From positions 1-8,366 of the forward strand of contig CAAFNG010000147.1 in assembly GCA_900764225.1 (NCBI GenBank): 8,366 nt of DNA, written 5' to 3'. The DNA is from Lachnospiraceae bacterium (lineage in GTDB: Bacteria > Bacillota > Clostridia > Lachnospirales > Lachnospiraceae). Positions within the stretch are counted from its first letter, which is position 1. Each line of letters starts with the position of its first letter. The notes under the pieces are model-generated. The model saw only the letters and a list, made by a program, of their open reading frames with translations. It was not told the DNA's origin and did not search any database. The position numbers were made by a program, and so were the translations under genes. Positions 5,329 to 8,366 of the stretch are shown here, piece after piece.

Positions 5329-6654
5329 CTATTTCTTTTTCTTGCGCTCTGCAAGAACCATTTTTCTCATAGATTTAATACTCTGAGTCAGAGGTCGTTT
5401 GGCAGGACAGATATAACTGCAGCATCCGCATTCGCAGCACTCCATACCGTCCATTTTTTCGAAACCTTCCATGTCACCATTCTCTGCAAGTGTGGCAAGA
5501 CGGGCAGGAACTACATGTCCAGGACAGACACCAACGCAGCGTCCGCAGTTGATACATGCTGTCTGGATCTCCTTCGCCTCTGCAACTGCATCATGCTCCA
5601 TACAAAGCAGGGAAGAGGTTGTCTTGGTACACGGAATATGAAGATCATACAGAGCAAATCCCATCATAGGACCTCCGGAGATCAGTTTTGCGATCTTTTC
5701 TTTCAGACCGCCTGCAGCATCCACAAGCTCTGACATATCTGTTCCTGTGAGAACTGCAAAGTTCTTCGGTGTGCGGATTCCATCACCGGTAACGGTAAGA
5801 TTACGGCCGATAACCGGCTGTCCGAGGATAACTGCATTATAAACGGAAACTGCGGTTTCCACGTTGTCTACTACGCATCCCACGTCTGCCGGGAGCATAG
5901 TGGAATTGATCTCTCTGCCTGTAACAGCATAGATCAGTGTACGCTCACCACCCTGCGGGTATTTGGTCTTGAGCTCTTTTACTTCCATACGCTCTTTGCC
6001 CTTGATGGCTTCTTTCATCTTGGCGATACAGTCTGGCTTGTTGTCCTCGATGCAGATACAGCCCAGTGCCTTCGGGAAAGCCTTCAGAATCACTTCCAGA
6101 CCGCCTACGACCTTCTCAGGCTCCTCCAGCATTCTGCGGTAGTCACTGGTAATGTATGGCTCACACTCAGCGCCGTTTATCAGAATATGATCGATCTTAT
6201 CCGGTTCCTTAGGGGAAAGCTTCACATGGGTAGGGAAACCTGCACCACCCTGTCCGACAACGCCGCCCTCCTGGATTCTTTTCAGGATATCTTCCTTGGA
6301 AAGGTCAGAAAGCTTCGCCGGTGTATATTCAACTGTTTCATATAAACCGTCATTCTCTACAATGATCGCATCACACATGGAACCGGTTGCTGTCAGGCGT
6401 TTCTCTATTCCTTTCACAGTTCCGGATACCGATGCGTGGATCGGCGCGGAAACAAATCCTCCTGCTTCTGCGATTTTCTGTCCTGCAAGCACGTGATCGC
6501 CCTTCTGTACGATCGGCTTGGCCGGAGCTCCGATGTGCTGAGATACCAGATATGCCAGGTCTCCCTTTGGCAGGTACTTCTCAACAGGACAGTTTTTTGA
6601 CAAATCTTTGCCGTCATAAGGATGAACACCACCCCTGAAGGTTAAAATTGCCAT
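5329..6654 (-). CDS. rnfC: RnfC, NADH/NAD+-reacting subunit
   Basis: RnfC is the peripheral subunit that reduces NAD+ at the cytoplasmic face, using FMN and two [4Fe-4S] clusters. The 441-residue protein starts MAILTFRGGVHPYDGK and has an N-terminal barrel-sandwich region. The nucleotide/FMN site resembles the 51-kDa subunit of complex I (GQGGAGFPTHVKL, residues 134-146; NGAECEPYITSDYR). An SLBB-type region follows, then two cluster motifs: Cys367/370/373/377 (CINCGRCVGVCP) and Cys406/409/412/416. The second motif carries two extra cysteines, reading ECCECGCCSYICP. The frame is open 20 codons upstream, but that extension is read from an inverted repeat in the leader. ATG 6654 is preferred over ATG 6663 because AAAGGAGGAG (6673-6664) ends directly before the latter, leaving too little room. 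It is the first gene of the rnf operon. Confidence 0.95.
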   Translation of the reverse strand: MAILTFRGGVHPYDGKDLSKNCPVEKYLPKGDLAYLVSQHIGAPAKPIVQKGDHVLAGQKIAEAGGFVSAPIHASVSGTVKGIEKRLTATGSMCDAIIVENDGLYETVEYTPAKLSDLSKEDILKRIQEGGVVGQGGAGFPTHVKLSPKEPDKIDHILINGAECEPYITSDYRRMLEEPEKVVGGLEVILKAFPKALGCICIEDNKPDCIAKMKEAIKGKERMEVKELKTKYPQGGERTLIYAVTGREINSTMLPADVGCVVDNVETAVSVYNAVILGQPVIGRNLTVTGDGIRTPKNFAVLTGTDMSELVDAAGGLKEKIAKLISGGPMMGFALYDLHIPCTKTTSSLLCMEHDAVAEAKEIQTACINCGRCVGVCPGHVVPARLATLAENGDMEGFEKMDGMECCECGCCSYICPAKRPLTQSIKSMRKMVLAERKKKK

Positions 6655-6682
6655 AGATCTCATCTCCTCCTTTATTCTTTGC

Positions 6683-6722
6683 AAGTACAGACGCATACTT
6701 CTTACGTACTGCATCTGTACTT
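6683..6722 (-). repeat. 40-base inverted repeat ahead of rnfC
   Basis: Arms at 6722-6710 (AAGTACAGATGCA) and 6695-6683 (TGCGTCTGTACTT) pair over 13 bases on the minus-strand RNA with a single U-G wobble and a 14-base loop. They lie between the stop at 6739 and the rnfC ribosome binding site. No T-tract follows on the minus strand, so it is not an ordinary terminator for the upstream gene. It may be an RNA processing or stabilising hairpin, or a DNA operator for rnf. No clear promoter boxes are visible in the gap, which leaves open whether rnf is co-transcribed with the upstream gene. Confidence 0.6.
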
Positions 6723-6738
6723 ATTTTCAAAGTTGATT

Positions 6739-7605
6739 TCAGTGTTTCTGATTTTTCTTTTCTTCTCTTTTTTTCAGATGGATGCGGTATCCTCTGTTCA
6801 GATTCGGGTATGCATGAACGAAACGCTGCATGTTGTGACCAAATTTGGCTGCCATGGCTTCTTTTCGTTTCTGAAGTTCTGCAGATACATCCTGCATCAT
6901 GGCCGCACGCTTCTCTTCCAGTTCTCTGACAAGATTAAGGTCTTCAATACGTTCCTTCACCTCATCAAGGGCAAAGCCTCTGTTCGCTTCCAGCTCACTC
7001 ATACGCTTTCTGGCTTTTACGATCAGCTCAGCCTGCATCTCCTCCAGGGACTGCTCCCAGAAAGGAATACGCTCGTGAAGATGGAAAGCCGCAGCTGCTG
7101 AGAAACAGAAGTCAACAACATAAACACATGTGATCGCACAGATACCTATCTCACCTACGCGTCTCGGGTACAGGCCGGTCACATATTCCACGCCTGGCTG
7201 TAGCACTCGAAACAGCATTACAGTGAAAAATCCCCAGCCAAGGGAAGCTCCCAGGCATATCCTGCCGTGGAGATTAAATTTCTTATCACTGTAATCCCAC
7301 CATGATGTATGGAAGATTGATTCCATCAGCCATGCTGTGATATACTCCAGTACAGTAGCTACCACGATTCCTCCGAAAAAGAGGATGACCGTATTGCTCT
7401 GCACAGGTACCAGGATCAGATATACGGAAAGTGCTCCGCAGCCATAAATAGTACATAGGGGACCATTTATGAATCCTCGGTTGATAAGCGTTCCCTGCTT
7501 CGCAGAAACGTAGCAGGTCTCCCAGAGCCAGCCAAGAAAACTGTAGGCGAAAAACCAGTTTATGAGGTGATAAAAGTCTATCCCCCTCACTGTCAATTCC
7601 CACAT
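6739..7605 (-). CDS. CmpB/DUF1113-family membrane protein with coiled-coil tail
   Basis: The product resembles the family annotated as putative ABC-transporter permease (CmpB-like, DUF1113), whose actual function is not established. Residues 12-34 hold INWFFAYSFLGWLWETCYVS, followed by NRGFINGPLCTIYGCGAL (42-59), LEYITAWLMESIFHTSWWDY (86-105) and NLHGRICLGASLGWG (111-125); these are the conserved family blocks. About five membrane spans run to residue 178. The remaining ~110 residues are charged and helical (180-255, rich in Glu, Lys, Arg, Leu and Ala), consistent with a cytoplasmic coiled coil, and end in a basic tail. The frame is open 19 codons further up, to an ATG at 7662 that has no Shine-Dalgarno. 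ATG 7605 is chosen because AGGAAAGGA (7624-7616) lies 10 bases before it and family members begin near this point. It lies just upstream of rnf, possibly co-transcribed, and no ABC ATPase gene is adjacent. Confidence 0.8.
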   Translation of the reverse strand: MWELTVRGIDFYHLINWFFAYSFLGWLWETCYVSAKQGTLINRGFINGPLCTIYGCGALSVYLILVPVQSNTVILFFGGIVVATVLEYITAWLMESIFHTSWWDYSDKKFNLHGRICLGASLGWGFFTVMLFRVLQPGVEYVTGLYPRRVGEIGICAITCVYVVDFCFSAAAAFHLHERIPFWEQSLEEMQAELIVKARKRMSELEANRGFALDEVKERIEDLNLVRELEEKRAAMMQDVSAELQKRKEAMAAKFGHNMQRFVHAYPNLNRGYRIHLKKREEKKNQKH

Positions 7606-7702
7606 AATTCCAGTGTCCTTTCCTGTTTTTTTCATCAACTCTACCAATATACTATAACTCATTTCACATTAAATTGCACTAGAGAAAATTATTTTTTTTG
7701 TG

Positions 7703-7708
7703 TATAAT
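7703..7708 (+). promoter_or_regulatory. -10 box of the YprB-like gene
   Basis: TATAAT is an exact -10 consensus on the plus strand, placed 31 bases before the ATG at 7740. No good -35 exists at 16-18 bases upstream; the nearest TTGCAC (7674-7679) is 23 bases away. An AT-rich run (7688-7699) separates the two. It sits in the divergent gap with the CmpB-like gene. Promoter assignment rests on the -10 box and position alone. Confidence 0.55.
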
Positions 7709-7739
7709 CAGATACAATCCATGAAGGAGGAAGATTAAC

Positions 7740-8366
7740 ATGATCGTTAAAAAAATGCCGATTTTACAAGGGTTTCCGGACTTTGAGACTGTTAAAAAAA
7801 TGACTAAAAGTGTGGATTTTTCAGAGCATTCTGTACCGGTTTTTTATGATATCGAGACCACCGGACTATCACGAAATTCTACTTTTCTGTATTTGATCGG
7901 AGCAGTGGCTTTTGAGGACGAAACCTGGCAGATGTATCAGTGGCTGGGAGAAAATTCGGACGATGAACCGGAACTTCTTCGTACTTTTTCTGATTTTCTG
8001 AAAGGCTTTTCCTGCACAATCCAGTATAACGGAGACAGCTTTGATCAGCCTTATCTGGAAGCGCGGTACCAGGTTCACGGACTTTCATCTCCTTTTGAAA
8101 CCCTGCCTGCGCTGGATATTTACAAGCAGTTGAAGCCTTTGAAGGGGCTTCTGAAACTTTCCAGGATGAACCAGCCGTCCATGGAAGCTTTTCTTGGTAT
8201 TGATGACCGCACTTACTGCGACGGTGGTGCCTGCATCCGTCTTTATAAGCAGTTCGCTTCCGGCAAAAAGAGGGAGTCCGGTGATATTGTTCTGGGACAT
8301 AATCAGGAGGATCTTATTGGCCTTGGAAGGATCTTTTCCATACTGTTTTATCTTGCACTTTTTCAT
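7740..8366 (+). CDS. YprB-like RNase H-fold DEDD exonuclease, partial at window end
   Basis: This gene is open through the last base of the window, with 209 codons seen and no stop. It begins MIVKKMPILQGFPDFETVKK. AGGAGGA (7726-7732) lies 7 bases before the ATG. The product matches the RNase H-like family typified by Bacillus YprB. FYDIETTGL gives the first catalytic pair, Asp37 and Glu39. IQYNGDSFDQPYLEARY supplies Asp102. LDIYKQLKPLKGLLKLSRM and CDGGACIRLYKQF are family blocks, and GHNQEDLIGL supplies the last acid, Asp191. All four DEDD acids are therefore present, and the protein should be an active metal-dependent 3'-5' nuclease; its natural substrate is not established. The gene is transcribed away from the CmpB-like gene and has no evident link to rnf. 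A C-terminal extension beyond the window is possible. Confidence 0.88.
   Translation, partial: MIVKKMPILQGFPDFETVKKMTKSVDFSEHSVPVFYDIETTGLSRNSTFLYLIGAVAFEDETWQMYQWLGENSDDEPELLRTFSDFLKGFSCTIQYNGDSFDQPYLEARYQVHGLSSPFETLPALDIYKQLKPLKGLLKLSRMNQPSMEAFLGIDDRTYCDGGACIRLYKQFASGKKRESGDIVLGHNQEDLIGLGRIFSILFYLALFH

Noticed and set aside
1644..6654. Rnf operon as a novel system
   Set aside because: Gene order, sizes and motifs match the well-studied rnfCDGEAB of Firmicutes. Only details such as the RnfE tail stand out.
6655..6714. Longer RnfC with 20 extra N-terminal residues
   Set aside because: The extension is read from the leader inverted repeat, and the ribosome binding site lies downstream of that start. 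Family members begin at MAILTFRGG.
6655..6740. Rex operator or sigma-A promoter before rnfC
   Set aside because: No TTGTTAA-N4-TTAACAA match is present. TTGAAA with a 16-18 base spacer gives only two or three matches to TATAAT.
7606..7662. Longer CmpB-like protein from ATG 7662 or 7635
   Set aside because: ATG 7662 has no Shine-Dalgarno sequence and the TATAGT/TATATT at 7642-7655 lies inside it. The extension does not look like the family N-terminus.
7640..7690. Minus-strand promoter for the CmpB-like gene
   Set aside because: TATAGT and TATATT occur in an AT-rich stretch, but no -35 box better than three of six matches lies at a proper distance. Too weak to list.

Overview
The window looks like chromosomal DNA from a gut-type clostridium, most likely Lachnospiraceae. 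This is inferred from the Firmicutes gene order rnfCDGEAB, strong AGGAGG-type ribosome binding sites, moderate GC, consensus sigma-A promoter boxes and the relatives suggested by the flanking proteins. No 16S or other taxonomic marker is present. The window contains no tRNA, rRNA, CRISPR array, transposase or integrase.

Layout from right to left. At the right edge, a partial plus-strand gene (7740 to the window end) encodes a YprB-like RNase H-fold DEDD exonuclease. It diverges from a minus-strand gene (7605-6739) for a CmpB/DUF1113-type membrane protein, often labelled 'putative ABC transporter permease', with a long C-terminal coiled coil. After a short gap holding a 40-base inverted repeat comes the complete six-gene Rnf operon on the minus strand: rnfC, rnfD, rnfG, rnfE, rnfA, rnfB (6654-1644). 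The genes are 13-15 bases apart, except for a TAATG stop/start overlap between rnfD and rnfG. A strong intrinsic terminator lies 9 bases after rnfB.

Together the six Rnf proteins form a membrane ferredoxin:NAD+ oxidoreductase. RnfB takes electrons from reduced ferredoxin. RnfA, RnfE, RnfD and RnfG carry them through and across the membrane by Fe-S centres and covalent FMN. RnfC delivers them to NAD+, and the energy released drives Na+ or H+ export; the ion cannot be told from this sequence. The flavin transferase needed to attach FMN is not in the window.

The left 1.5 kb is decaying accessory DNA. A near-consensus sigma-A promoter (1466-1494) and a good ribosome binding site still stand in front of a family 1 glycosidase gene that has lost its middle third to half, including the acid/base residue. 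Its stop codon overlaps, as ATGA, the start of a 56-codon membrane-peptide ORF. That ORF's stop in turn overlaps, again as ATGA, the start of a P-loop ATPase gene that breaks down inside its Walker A motif. The first ~380 bases hold no gene I can support, only short dyads and repeats. The most unusual content is this chain of overlapping small and broken genes, with the cysteine-rich tail of RnfE and the inverted repeat ahead of rnfC as secondary points. The Rnf operon itself is a well-known system.
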